Shown piece after piece: positions 11,882 to 23,167 of a stretch of DNA of 64,000 bases. The DNA is from Sequoia sempervirens (Eukaryota; Streptophyta; Pinopsida; Cupressales; Cupressaceae). The notes beneath the pieces are model-generated. The model had not been told where the DNA came from, made no database searches, and saw only the letters and a program-made list of their open reading frames with translations. The stretch's first letter is position 1. Each line of letters begins with the position of its first letter. Position numbers and translations under genes: made by a program. The DNA lies in contig VDFB02321300.1 of the NCBI GenBank assembly GCA_007258455.2, forward strand, positions 62,001 to 126,000, in the 5' to 3' direction.

Positions 11882-12028
11882 CTACTCCATAGGGGGAGTA
11901 GAAAATATTTTCATTGTTGCAGTATGAGTGTACTCCTAAGGGGGAGTAATCAGAGCAATTTTTCTTTTCCATTGATGCCAAAGGGGAAGAGAAGGTTATG
12001 TGTTGCCATCAATGACAAAGGGGGAGAT
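11882..12028 (+). promoter_or_regulatory. Repeated polypurine tracts and hairpins, outer Copia
   Basis: Two hairpins hold G-runs in their loops: CTACTC...GAGTAG at 11882-11901 and TACTCC...GGAGTA at 11931-11948. Two further tracts follow GATGCC/AATGAC phrases, the last (12014-12028, AAAGGGGGAGAT) abutting the LTR. The arrangement is the same as in the inner element. Confidence 0.75.
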
Positions 12029-13486
12029 TGTTGCAAGTATGAGCTTGTCTGGTGGTGTTGTCATTGATGTCAACATTGTTCAGTATATTGCAGATTGTAT
12101 GGTTGAGATGTTGTTGAGATGTGGAGCTATCTTTATGGTGTTGCATATTGTTGGTTTGATGAGTTTCCAAGTGCTTTTGAGAAAATTAATAAAGAAGAGA
12201 AGTCAGAATGTTGAGTGTGTTCAGATTGTGCTCTGGTATGTGCTCCGCATTTCTCCCGAGTTGATCCTATGCCTATGTAGATCTGAAGGTGTGTTGATGG
12301 TGATCTGGTGATGATATAGTATGACTTTTAGTTTCTAGTGAGATGGTACATGAAAGTTTTGTCCTCCGGTTTGTGTGTTCCTCTGGCAGAGTAAGTGTTC
12401 TGTGGACTAGGAGAAATCTTTTTGCTCTGCATTTCTCCACTGTTTTGTTTCAAATTGTGCGGATCTAGTAGATGTCTTGTGAAGGTCTTTCCTATGCTCT
12501 GACGAAGAGGTTTAGAGTTTGATGATCTGGAAATCATGTTTTAGTATTTTTGTGTGTGTCTACACAACCCAGATTGACTGGTGAAAGGAGTTTAGTGTTT
12601 GAAGCCTATTGGTGTTGTTGTGGATGTATCTAGAAGATTTCGAGATGTATTCTTGTGCATAATAAAGCGTGTTGAGTCATTCGCGTGTCATCTTCTTGTT
12701 GGGAAGTGTGTGCATCATTGATAATTTGAGTTTTCATTAGGTTTGGTTGACCTAGTGTTTACACTTCATTTGAAGAACAAAATTTAAATTGAGGAAGTGT
12801 GTAGAAGATTCAAGAATATTATTTTATGTTTTTATTGGTCCACTCTTATTCCTTTCCACCGTGGGAATTTAGAGTTTCCGACCTAATTTGAATTAATGAA
12901 ATGGTGTATTGTGGCCGACCTTGGTAAATGTTTCTAAGGTTGAGAATGGTATAAAAGCAAGTTGGGTTGTGAAGAATTGTATGAAAGTGTGATGCAAAGT
13001 GACGAAAGTGTGCCACAAATCATAAGAGAAGAAGTGTGTGAGTGAGTTGTGATAGCAGTTTTTCAGTGTACTAAAGGCAATGAATTGAAGATTTTTGTAA
13101 TCCTACGAATGTACTTTAATTGTTGTGGTGGATCTTTTGTTCTCTTTTGTATCTATAGGTAGTGAGCCTCCCTATTGGATAGTGAGTCCTTTGTAGGCAG
13201 TGAGCCTTTGTACTTGGATAGTGAGCCCTTGGTAGTGAGCCTTTGTATTCATTTTATAATCTTTATATTGTGAATTAACCCTCACCGTGGTTTTTCCCTT
13301 ATTGGGTTTTCCATGTAAAAATCTAGTGTTCATTGTGTTGATTTACTTTCTGTTATCTGTGTTTCATGCTCATACTTAATAACAAAATAGTGTGGTTGAA
13401 AATTTGATAAGTGATAAAGTTTTAAGTTTGAATTTGTGTGACAACTGATTCACCCCCCCTCTTAGTTGTCCCGCGCCTATTTAAAA
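12029..13486 (+). repeat. Outer Copia 3' LTR
   Basis: It starts TGTTGCAAG directly after the purine tract and ends where the similarity with 1-608 ends. TATAAAAG is at 12950-12957. The terminal hairpin arms are 13441-13448 and 13462-13469 (one G-T pair). The right boundary may be off by a base or two because the terminal CA has decayed into an A-run. Confidence 0.92.
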
Positions 13487-14460
13487 AACACGAAGAACGT
13501 GCATAAAACATCACTAGACCCTTGGAACCATGAGAAACAAATTCCATTTACATGGTTTTCCCAAATGGGGTCCCAAAACAAGGAAGAAAGATCAAGTCTT
13601 GAAACAAAGGTGCTTGACTAAGTTTTTTTTAGGGTTCCAAGGATTAAAACAATCAGAATGGGAAAAATAAAAAGGCATTAAAATTATTTGTTAATGGCAT
13701 TAGGCTTATAAAACCACTGGCTAGCTAAAGTTATGAGGGTTTACATTTTTTTTTTTGGATGGGAATGAGGCCACCCAAACAAAGAGACAATTTTGAGTCT
13801 ATCATCCCTCAAAACCATGCTGCTTCATTGTCAAACAAGCTGCCCCACTACTGACAAGGCTACCTAAACTAAGATAGAAACATTTTGAGTGAGTTTGGAG
13901 TCTCATAAGGAGACCAGATCGCCTAGATGTAGCACAAAGCCACCCAAACTCATTGGAAGATAGTAATGTTCATTTTAAACCCAAAATAAATGTTTTGAAG
14001 TTCATTTTAACTTTCCAAGGAATAAATACAACATAATATAAGTACGATCAAGCTTGGCACCAACATTGAGACCTATAATTAGGGCTAATACACTAACATT
14101 TACAAATCTTACATCCATCTCAATTAGAGTTCCATTAACATCACTGTTATAATTGAATAAAGGAAGAAAACCATGAATAAGCATAGGCTCCTTGCCACAT
14201 TGATGTTGTCCATCTCCACCACAATCCTCTGATCCCCAATGGTGGTTACTATGCCACTCAACCTCGTGGAATCAAACAATCCACTCCCACTATGCTATGA
14301 GATAGTCACATGGTCCACAAGCACAACACTCATGCCAAACACATTGGGAGAGGACTTACACAAACACCATACAAAAAGAATAAACTCAACATACATGTCA
14401 TATAAAGAACTCATCCAATATCACAAGATGAATCAAACACAAGTGAGGTCAATTACAAGT

Positions 14461-14607
14461 CCTCATTGGGTACAAACACTAATAACATATCACAAAACCA
14501 CATTGGACAAACTCACCAATGTCACATCACAAATCCATATTGGGAAAAATCACAAATGTCACCTCACAATCCATATTGGGCCAACTCTCTAATACCACAT
14601 CATGTGA
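14461..14607. repeat. 37-bp minisatellite, four units
   Basis: Units begin at 14461, 14498, 14535 and 14571 with CCTCATTGGG, CCACATTGGA, CCATATTGGG and CCATATTGGG. They are 36-37 bp long and share a TCACAA-type end. A fainter unit may follow near 14645. Confidence 0.75.
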
Positions 14608-15136
14608 TAACTCACTACAAGGGTTCCACAAGGATCATCATTAGGCTAACTCACCAATGGTGGATCACACAAACACAAGACACTAGGGTAAGATACTAGA
14701 AAACTAGTAGGGAGTGTCATTACGATGCTCATCAATATGGCACACACAGAATCTAGTGCCTCTCTCATACATAAGAGAGTACTTGACCTTACAAGACCAA
14801 AGCTCCTCGGGTTGGCATGTCTCCCCAAACATCCTTATCCTTTACAAGTGCTCAAGGGATGAGAGGGGCATCCATTATCTTAGTTAATTTATTACCCATG
14901 TTTCATTAATTATCACTTGATTAAATGAATCCCCACCTGTGATCATCCTACTTGCCACTTTGGGTCAAGGAAACATTGGGATCCACTCCCATACCCTCTC
15001 TAGTACCTTATTCCTAGGCTCTTCACACTCACTAACAAGTGTGGCATGGAAAACAATGCACAAAATTCATTTTTTTTGAATTAAAAAGCATGGTCTTGTA
15101 ATGTTCTAAATCAATAACAATTGAGGAGAATTTTTA

Positions 15137-15480
15137 TTTCACATTAAAATTCATCTAGAATCAATCAAAATTTCTAAATTTCTAAAAAAAATTATGAAGG
15201 AAAACCATTCATTTTTTAATTTCACCATTAAAGAATGCTTGAAAATTTAAAGTTCAAATTTAGATTTCCTAAAAATATCCTTTGGTTCTAAATAAAAAAT
15301 TAATAGGGAGACTTCTTTCCCCGCAATGAAATTCATCATAAATCACTCCCAAATTCAAAATTTCTAAAATTAATTACAAAGGAAAAACCATAAAATTCTC
15401 AATTCCACCATTGAAGAAAAGCTTGAAAAATTAAAATTAAAATTCCAAAATTCTAAAAATATCCTTTTGTTCTAAGTGTA
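15137..15480. repeat. Diverged tandem duplication, period about 183 bp
   Basis: 15140-15300 and 15325-15475 share in order an AAATTCATC phrase, TTTCTAAAA, GGAAAAACCA, TTTCACCATT/TTCCACCATT, GCTTGAAAA and AAAAATATCCTTTxGTTCTAA. The copies have small indels, so the duplication is old. Confidence 0.65.
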
Positions 15481-16956
15481 CCCAACAATAGACTTTTAAG
15501 GTTTAAGTCTCATTTTCATGACTTAAGAAATTTTTTGCCATAACCATGCCTCTATTTGGATATTTTTCAAGATTTACAAAAATAATGAAATATTGAACTC
15601 TAAATTGAAAATTTAAAATGCATTGGGGAGATCTTATGTTCCCCTAATAATACTCATTGCATCAAATAGCAAAAGAATGGACAAAGAGGGAGAAATCAAC
15701 ACTTACCTTTTTTTGTTTGCAAAACCAAATCACACACAATTTGAAAAACATAAGGAGAGACGAAGAATCCACTCACACACACAATCCCCTTCCTATTCCT
15801 ATCTAATCCAAAATAATTCCCATATGAATCCATTCCCAATTGCACCCACAATTCCATTTTCAAAAATTGGCAAGACGATGGTTTTGAGAGCAAAATCCTT
15901 CACAAAATAAATAATCCAAAACTGACCAACTCTTTTCCTTTTTAACTTTTTTCCAATTTTTATTTTAATTTATTTTCTTTATTTCTAGTTTCTCCAAAGT
16001 TTTTATTTAACAAATAAAACAATATACCTTCATTCATTTGAAATCATATAATCAAGACGATCAAATTGAATATAAATACACATTCCCATCCCCAGGATTT
16101 TCTAAAATTAATTAACTTAACTATATTTTCCTAATGTTTATGAAAATAATCCTTGAACATAAAACAATCTCTTAACTCATCAAATATTATTTTACAATCA
16201 AAAAGATAATTTAAACCATCATTTAAATATTTTACCTTAATCTGATTTCATAATTAAAATATGATTAATCAAGCAAATATGCAACTCGTAAAATAGTTTT
16301 ATGAAAAATGTAAAACTTAAGAAGCCATTAAATCATGCATATATTGGCATTTCACGACACATAGGGATTCCAAAATAACTCCTAACTGAGATCCAAGTCA
16401 ATATTGGTCAAATATGATACATACCATACTTGATTCGAGTACAATCAGGGAATAGATAGGGAGGCTCAAAGTGACATCTCCTAAGTAGCCAACATTGGGA
16501 AATAGTTCAGACCTATGTAGCCAAGTGAAAAAATAACCCTATACCTATAACCATCCAACGCACATCAAGGGTACCTGCTCAATGTATATATAGTTGAAGC
16601 ACAACATAATCACCCAACCGGGTCCAAGAGCATAAATCATAATTAACATTCATACATCTATCATATAAATAATTTCTTTTGAACATCAATAATTAGGATC
16701 ACATTTAATCACAACATAAATAATGCATATCCCTAAACTAAAGCATAATGATAAACCAAGCATGTAAATATATAAAATTCCAACAACCGACATGTTGAGG
16801 AACCTCATCTTGAACATGTGATGGTTCATGCACACCATTTAGAGCCATAAAATAATCACCACAACAATCACAAGGAAACAGTGAAGTTAAAAAATTGATC
16901 TCGCATTAACACGATGCAAATAGGAGGGGCACTACAATAGGGGAAAGTTCCTAACG

Positions 16957-17300
16957 CACATTAAAAGTCTACAATAGGATGAAGTTGAATATTGAGTAGG
17001 AATGGTACAAAAGTGGATAGGGGGATTGGAGGTGGAAGAGATATATTCATCCACTTTAAATTCCTACAAACGTGTGAAAGAAAGAAAAGTGCAAAAAATG
17101 TGAGAATGGAGAGGACCAAAGATAATATGAATTTCTAGATCCACATTGAAATCCTAAAAATGATGAAAAGAAGAGAAATGAAGGAAAAAATCGAGGGGTA
17201 TTTAGAGACTTTTGTCTAGATTTGGATATTTGGTTGAGCATGAAAATATTCCATTCCACACCAAAAGCCTACAACACTAAGAAAATAATAGAACATGACC
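16957..17300. repeat. Degenerate tandem repeat, four units of about 90-115 bp
   Basis: Units near 16957, 17052, 17140 and 17256 start with CCACATTAAAA-like sequence, then a CCTACAA-like phrase, then a purine-rich GAAAGAAAAG-like tail. The match is loose. Confidence 0.45.
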
Positions 17301-17991
17301 AAAACACTCCCAAACTTAGGATTTTCTCATATTTTTTATAATTTCTATCACATAATATGAACTTGGAGAATGACAAGGAACAATATTTAGGTGATTTGGA
17401 CCAAGAGAGTCAATCTGAAAGTTTATCAGATCAATTATACCTAATGGACTAAACAAGACTAGATGCTTAAATGAGCAAGGGCTTAGGAATATTTGAACAT
17501 ATTCAAATGGGGTGCCAACACTATGGTCATTATGTTTAAGTATTTTAAGAGCATTAGGTTGGACTGGAATATGCTAGATCATTAAATCATATGGTAATAA
17601 CTAAATAGATACTTATTGGGGTAGTATTTCAATAAATTTATCCTTGTCCATTATGGTGTCAATAAGAGAGAATTATAGGATGATCTTGTACATAGGTTGA
17701 AGTAAATGTGTTGATTATATGAACTATTAAGGATGCAAGCTACATATTTTTGTTGTATGACTAAGATTCAACCATTGCAACAATAATAATTTTACGCCCA
17801 TTAAATACCTCATATGGCTATGAAGTGATGTAGTCATCTTGAATTTGAACTGTGGTGAATATTTAAATGATTTGCATTACTACATTTTGTCTATTCTATG
17901 CCAAAGACATAAGTAAATTTTGTTTCCTTTAAGAACAAATATATGTATTTCATTCAATATATTATGACTACTTGAATGAAGGGGAAATGTG

Positions 17992-18416
17992 TGATAATAT
18001 TTTTAGGATAATTTATCTAAACTTAGGAGATGTGAATCCTAATTTTGGAATGGTAGTTGATTTTTTATTCAAAGAAACCTAAAAATTGACATGTACTTTG
18101 ACTCAATAGTGATACATAAATTCTAGGACTATTGTCTTAACCTTTAGCTTTTATAAAATATTAGAGTCCTAGGTCATTTAATGATAGTTCATGTCATTTA
18201 ATAATGACACAAGTCATTTAATGTTTTGCATTTGGTACTTCATCACACCTTGTCTATTTAAGCAAGGTCATTGTACACTTTGGTAACATACCTCATCATC
18301 ATATTTGATAGATCTTAAAATCAAGCAAGCTCATTTCTTCCATACTCTCTTGTAAAATGTTTCTATTGTTTTTTTCTAGGTGGTCTTGGGCATAGAACAA
18401 ATTTTCAACTCCTACA
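17992..18416 (+). repeat. Left LTR of third Copia-like element (chimeric or damaged)
   Basis: 18143-18416 matches the right LTR (26794-27065) almost base for base, including the repeated GTCATTTAATG phrases and a TATA-like TATTTAAG at 18255. It ends in CA at the primer site. Upstream of 18143 the sequence does not resemble the first 112 bp of the right LTR. The TG at 17992 behind a purine tract is the best candidate start, but then the two LTRs have different U3 regions. Confidence 0.7.
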
Positions 18417-18428
18417 TGGTATCATAGT
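18417..18428 (+). promoter_or_regulatory. Primer binding site, third Copia-like element
   Basis: TGGTATCATAGT starts immediately after the LTR CA and differs by two bases from the initiator tRNA-Met site. Confidence 0.8.
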
Positions 18429-20943
18429 ATAGCCTTGAAAATTCCTTTTAAGATTTAAGGGTAGAGTTATTGCCAATAAGAGATCTTGGTGAATTTTAGT
18501 AAGGTTGAGTATGCTCTTCCCTTGCACCTTTTGGTGATTTGGTGGAATTAAAAAAATTTGAAAAAGATGTCAATTTTGGAGGGTTCCTCTTTGTGGGTTT
18601 TATTGTAAGTTAATTTTGGCACATGTTGGAGGTAATCTAAGCTCACCATCGAGTCTAAGGCATCTAATAAGGTCAAGATTGGCTTTTGTTTCATGAAAAT
18701 ATGACATATTTTGCTAGATCTATGAGGGTTTCAATTTGGGAGGTGGTTACCAAATTTGGGATGTAGTTGATTTTTCAAATCACTTTGGGCCAAAATTGAT
18801 GCTACCATTACATTTAGAAGGCCTAGAAACCCCAAGGTCACCTATCAAATCAGAGAAATCAGATAAATTTTTCCCTTGGCCCTCAGAGGTTTTTTATTGC
18901 CCTGACATCATTTTTTGTATAGTACGGATTTGTACTATACCGTATGTGTTAGAAATTGCAATTAGGAAATATAGAATATTTTGTCGCATCAACATCTTTT
19001 TGACATATTCTCTAAATATTATGTGTTTGCATCAATTTTTTTTACTGGTCATGTTGATCATTGTCGTACTAGTTGCTTCAAGTATGAAGGTACGAAAGTC
19101 AACGTTTTTTAATAATATTTTATTATTTCAAATTTTTGTAGGTGGTTTATTGGCTTTAGCAACTAGTTTTCACTCAATCGAGCCCATCATTTTGGGCTAG
19201 TGACAGATGCTAAAACTTTGGTGGTATACAAAGCTGTCACCAGCCCATGCCACCAATGTTTCACCGCATCATCATGCCACCGTCGCATGGACGGCATTTT
19301 TTATTATTTCCTAGTTGTAGCACTTGGTCACATTAGTGACCATTGGGTAAAAACACAATAGTGTGTCACACTTTTAGCCAAATAAATAGTTCTGAGCAAA
19401 CTATTTTTGGTCGAAAGATATTTGGCCGAGTGGCTTTCGACCAAAACCATGTGACACCAACGTGGCGGGTACCTTTTCGGCCGAAAAGGTTTTGGTCGAA
19501 AATCACTCGGCCGAATACGTCGAGCCAAAATGTGAAAATAGTGAGCGTAATTGGTATATATAGCTTGAAGATATTGAGCAATTTTTGAGCGAGTATATTT
19601 CGGCTGAAACATGCTCGAACGAAACATACTCGACTAAGCATGTCTAGTTGGCATCCTACTTGGCAACCAACTCACCCTTTTTCGGAATTTTTTGAAACAT
19701 TCAACTTTGGCAGAGTATTTCTCCAATCAAAATGATTTTTCTGCAAAAAGGAAAAATACCCTTTTGTAGAGCCCAGAGTGGTGAATCCAAATATATAATT
19801 TTTTTAATATTTTGATTAGTTTTAATATATTTTATTTTTAAAATAATTCAAGTAGGTTGTTAAAATTAAACAAGAGGTTGATTAGAAATTTTAAAAAATA
19901 GTAAAACATATTATTTTTAAAAAAAATTATATGAGGCACAAGAAGAAAGAGTCCTCTTTAAAAGGGTATAATTTGTTTTTTGAAAGTGATTAAAAAAATT
20001 GACAATAGTTGACATCCTGTGAAAACTGTCAAATTTTGACAAGTCTGACTTTAAAACGTTATTACGAGAATAATATACATTAATTTTTTTTTTATTTCCA
20101 TGAACAAGATATTGAAGTTACCTATTTGGAGAAAAAAAATTAGGAAGAAATGATTTTTTTTCAATTTGTTTCTTGATGGCCCGTGAAGTCACTCTTTTCT
20201 GAAATTTTCAGCATTCCAAAATTTGTCCTTAAATTGATAAAAACATAATGAAAATTTTTTTAAAAAATTGAAAAATTACAGGAATAAACTTCATCAAAAG
20301 TTCTACATTTCATTAGTTTACACCATTTTGAAATTCAAAACATAAAAACCACTTTTATGTGGTCGAAATTCAGAATTTTTTTTGTTGTTGGTCAATTCCT
20401 TTATAAAGTGTGACACAAGTTTGTGTTTTTACCCCACTAGCCAACCTTCAGGGGGCAAAATCTTTTTCCCTAGGAGCCCAAATTGGGTAGTTTCTTCAAC
20501 AGGCCATATCTTGCAAACTAAGAGTCAATTTTTCGCAAACGAGATATCAACGAAAATTTGGTTTCGCATACTTCACTGACTAAAGTGAATTTTCCCTTTT
20601 GGACCTTCGAGTTCATAAAGTTTTGCCAATTTATCTATTTTTTGTGATTCCAACAACAATTGGAAGGCATTCAGGAGCTCTATCATTTGGTTCATGCACT
20701 ATTTTCAAATTCAACCCCAAGTATTATTTATTTAGTTTTGGCATATTTGGCAGATCTTCACTAATTACTTGGACATACTATCTTTTGGAGGATTTTTAGT
20801 TGTGGGGGGGCTTCATTTTTGCGCTTCATATTTGGGAGGTATCACATCAGTTTATTTTAGATATTTGTCTATTTTGTACTCTTGGTACTTGTCCTAATAG
20901 GTAAACCATGGTTTAAGATTCTAACTCCTCATAATTATCACTA
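18429..20943 (+). other. Long leader of third Copia-like element
   Basis: About 2.5 kb separate the primer site from gag, far longer than the roughly 50 bases in the other two Copia elements here. A 154-codon frame at 18736-19200 matches nothing I know. It has hydrophobic stretches in its second half, but its composition follows the local T-richness, so I do not call it a gene. The foldback at 19405-19520 suggests that part of this leader is a separate insertion. Confidence 0.55.
19405..19520. repeat. Compound foldback with GGCCGA palindromes
   Basis: A perfect 13-bp inverted repeat (19405-19417 with 19434-19446) is followed by a perfect 18-bp palindrome at 19472-19489 (CCTTTTCGGCCGAAAAGG). 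A second arm (19490-19517) is complementary to 19420-19446. CpG-containing TCGGCCGA motifs are rare elsewhere in this AT-rich window. Confidence 0.75.
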
Positions 20944-21720
20944 ATGGAAGGTGAAAATTTAAAGATTGCTTTGGTCTAAGGTTTTATGGTCTACCTCTAA
21001 TGACCATCAACCTGATTTTACTAAGGAATATGAAATATTTGCTCATAGGAACAAATATGATGAGGCTATGGGATTGATTTCTATGCATGTTTCTGATAGT
21101 TTGTTCTTCCATATTGAAGAATGTACTACTCCTAGGCAAGTTTGGGATAAGTACAAGGAGTTATTTGGTTCAGTTAGTGAGATTCATGCTATACAATTGG
21201 AGGTAGAATTGGGATCACTTTCCACAAATTCATTTCCTAGCATTGAAATCTATTTGGTGAAATTTAAATCATTAAGGTCTTAATTGGCTAGTTTTGGTAA
21301 GGATAAAACTGATAAGGAATGCATATTATTGATTTTTCTAAGTTGAAAGGTCCATTTGCATACTTCTCTACTTCCATTTATTCTGCAATGGATGGATTAG
21401 CTGATTTATTTTTCATGCCTTATTTTGAGACATTTTGTGATAGATTGACTAGGGAACATCCAAAACGTAGTCAACATGATACACACTCTAAGAATCAAGC
21501 ATTAATTGCATCATCACCTAAGGGTAAAGGAAAAAATAAGTCTAAACCTACTTGGAAGAATCTTGTGATATAGCCACCTCTCCTAGAGAGGATAAAACTA
21601 AGAAGGGGAAATCCAATTGTGGTTATTGTAAAAAGCTTGGGCATGGTGAAATGAGGCAACTTCTAAAGGAACATAACATTTATTTTCCTTCTAAATCTAC
21701 AAGTTCACCCTTTCTTCTTC
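20944..21720 (+). pseudogene. gag remnant of third Copia-like element
   Basis: This is a Copia gag (UBN2 family). It starts M-E-G-E-N-L-K-I, shifts frame near 20965 and then gives the conserved block with V-W-D-K-Y-K-E-L-F (about 21146) and Q-L-E-V-E-L (about 21196). A TAA at 21281 replaces a likely Gln codon and a second shift lies near 21310. A knuckle-like C-G-Y-C-K-K-L-G-H at about 21617-21643 lacks its last Cys. It belongs to a different Copia gag subgroup from the two elements at 1-13 kb. Confidence 0.82.
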
Positions 21721-21981
21721 ACGACCCTCTACATCCAAACATTCAGGATCATTAAGTAATGATAATGGAAATGATAAGGTAAAAAGATCATAAGATGAAA
21801 GTTAAAGCTCTTGTTGTAACTAAAGTTGACGAGTGTGTTGGATGGATTCTTGGTTTTGGAGCTTCCGATCACATGACATGTTCACTAGGCTAGTTCTTGA
21901 CATTTGATTGTTCCCTTACAACTACAATATTGATGGCCAACAGTAAGTACATGACTGTTTGTTACAAAGGAGATGTTGATA
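21721..21981 (+). pseudogene. Protease start of third Copia-like element
   Basis: At about 21841-21879 the frame reads G-F-G-A-S-D-H-M-T. The family has an Asp at the first of these positions, so the catalytic residue is lost. The frame runs up to the 5-bp target TGATA and continues in phase at 25611 beyond the insertion. Confidence 0.75.
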
Positions 21982-23167
21982 TGATGCAAACAAAAACCAC
22001 CCCAATCCACAACTCACAAAACAACATAGATTAAACAGAGAGAGAAACCATTTCAAATCAAATCTAAAACTTCTTTCATTCAAATTTATACAAATACAAA
22101 TTGATCAATAGATTTTTAAATTAAAATCTCCACAAATGTTCTTCTTGTAGCTTCTTCTTGCTACTCCAAAGCTCTCTTGTTGTTGTTTAGACCTTCACAC
22201 AACTCCAAAATCTCTACACCTCTCACACACTGGTGCCTTGTCTTTCTTTCACTAGTGTTGCTCAAACCTACAACCAAAACTCCCTATGAATACCTCTACA
22301 AAGGTGTTTTTCTCCTTCCCATACTTCACAAACTTCTTCCCACGTTTTTCTTCAAAAACCACCCAAAAATGCATTGAAAATCATCAATTGTTACCTCAGA
22401 ATGGGCTCCCAACTTTCCCCAAAGAATAGCTCTACATATGCTATGTTTATTCAACCTTAAATGAGGCATTTAAACTTCCAGAAACTCCTCCAAATGTTGT
22501 CTTTATTCAAAGGGCGTTTTTCTCTATTATGAGAATTTTAACAATTTAAAAATATTGATTTTCAGCCTCTTTTATGCTCCAAACTCCCCCCATATGATTT
22601 ATGCAATAGATAAATGATTAAATATGAAATATAAATTGATATTTGACTTCCATGGTCTTCATAATACCTTTGCAAAATAAAATTAATCAAATTGGTGCTT
22701 TGAAGTGTGGATCGGGTGTTCACAGGCAAAAAAATGAAAGTTATATGATTTGCACAAAAATTGGTGTGCAAACTTGGAATGGCAATAGACCCCTGCAAAG
22801 GGATTTCACCCAAACTTTCACAGATTTTAAAATTTTAAACTTTTTGAAAATTGTTGACATTATTTTAACCAACTTCTGGCATAAAATCTCCCAAAATAGA
22901 AAATGTATGATTTTGATTCTTTTTGCAAATTCTATGTGTCACCTCCATGAATGCCCCTACCAAAGTATTCTAGTCTAATCCTTATGAGTTTTCCAGAAAT
23001 AATTTTTGAAAACTACCTACAAAGAAAGTCAAATTTGAACACACCAAGAGCTTTTCCAAAGTTGAAAGATGTCAAATGAACCCCAAAACACACCAAAACT
23101 GAATTCAAACCTGAAGCATGTTATTTTTTAATGTTGATTGTCAATTTCCCTAGATGCTTCTGCATCA
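21982..23167 (-). repeat. 3' LTR of element I
   Basis: Its ends are TGATGC...GCATCA, so the terminal inverted repeat is at least 6 bp. It is highly similar to 24414-25605 along its length. Confidence 0.93.

Larger units (their letters stand above)
1..13486 (+). mobile_element. Outer Ty1/Copia LTR retrotransposon, interrupted
   Basis: The 5' LTR runs off the window start; its 3' part (1-608) matches 12898-13486 at the other end. In order there follow a tRNA-Met type primer site, gag, protease, integrase, reverse transcriptase, RNase H, purine tracts and the 3' LTR, the order (integrase before RT) that defines Copia. The coding region is split at 3191/10232 by a second Copia element. Removing that element and one copy of its TSD puts the reading frame back in phase. 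Several nonsense codons and a few frameshifts make the element inactive. Its own TSD cannot be checked because the left end lies outside the window. Confidence 0.95.
13487..17991. other. Anonymous AT-rich DNA with old tandem repeats
   Basis: I recognise no protein domain here on either strand. The open frames are short and shift through repeats or poly-A/T tracts. Three tandem structures are listed separately. At 17976-17991 a GAAGGGGAAA tract is followed by TG, which looks like a retrotransposon purine tract meeting an LTR, so 17.4-17.99 kb may be the 3' untranslated end of another LTR element. Confidence 0.6.

Noticed and set aside
12000..12537. Frames at the start of the outer 3' LTR
   Set aside because: They lie within LTR U3/R sequence and are not kept in related LTRs.
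14239..14699. Two overlapping frames of 117 and 77 codons
   Set aside because: They run through the 37-bp minisatellite in two different frames, so they reflect repeat periodicity.
18736..19200. 154-codon open frame with hydrophobic stretches
   Set aside because: It lies in the untranslated leader of a retroelement. Its hydrophobic residues come from T-rich codons and it has no match I recognise. It ends just before the foldback.
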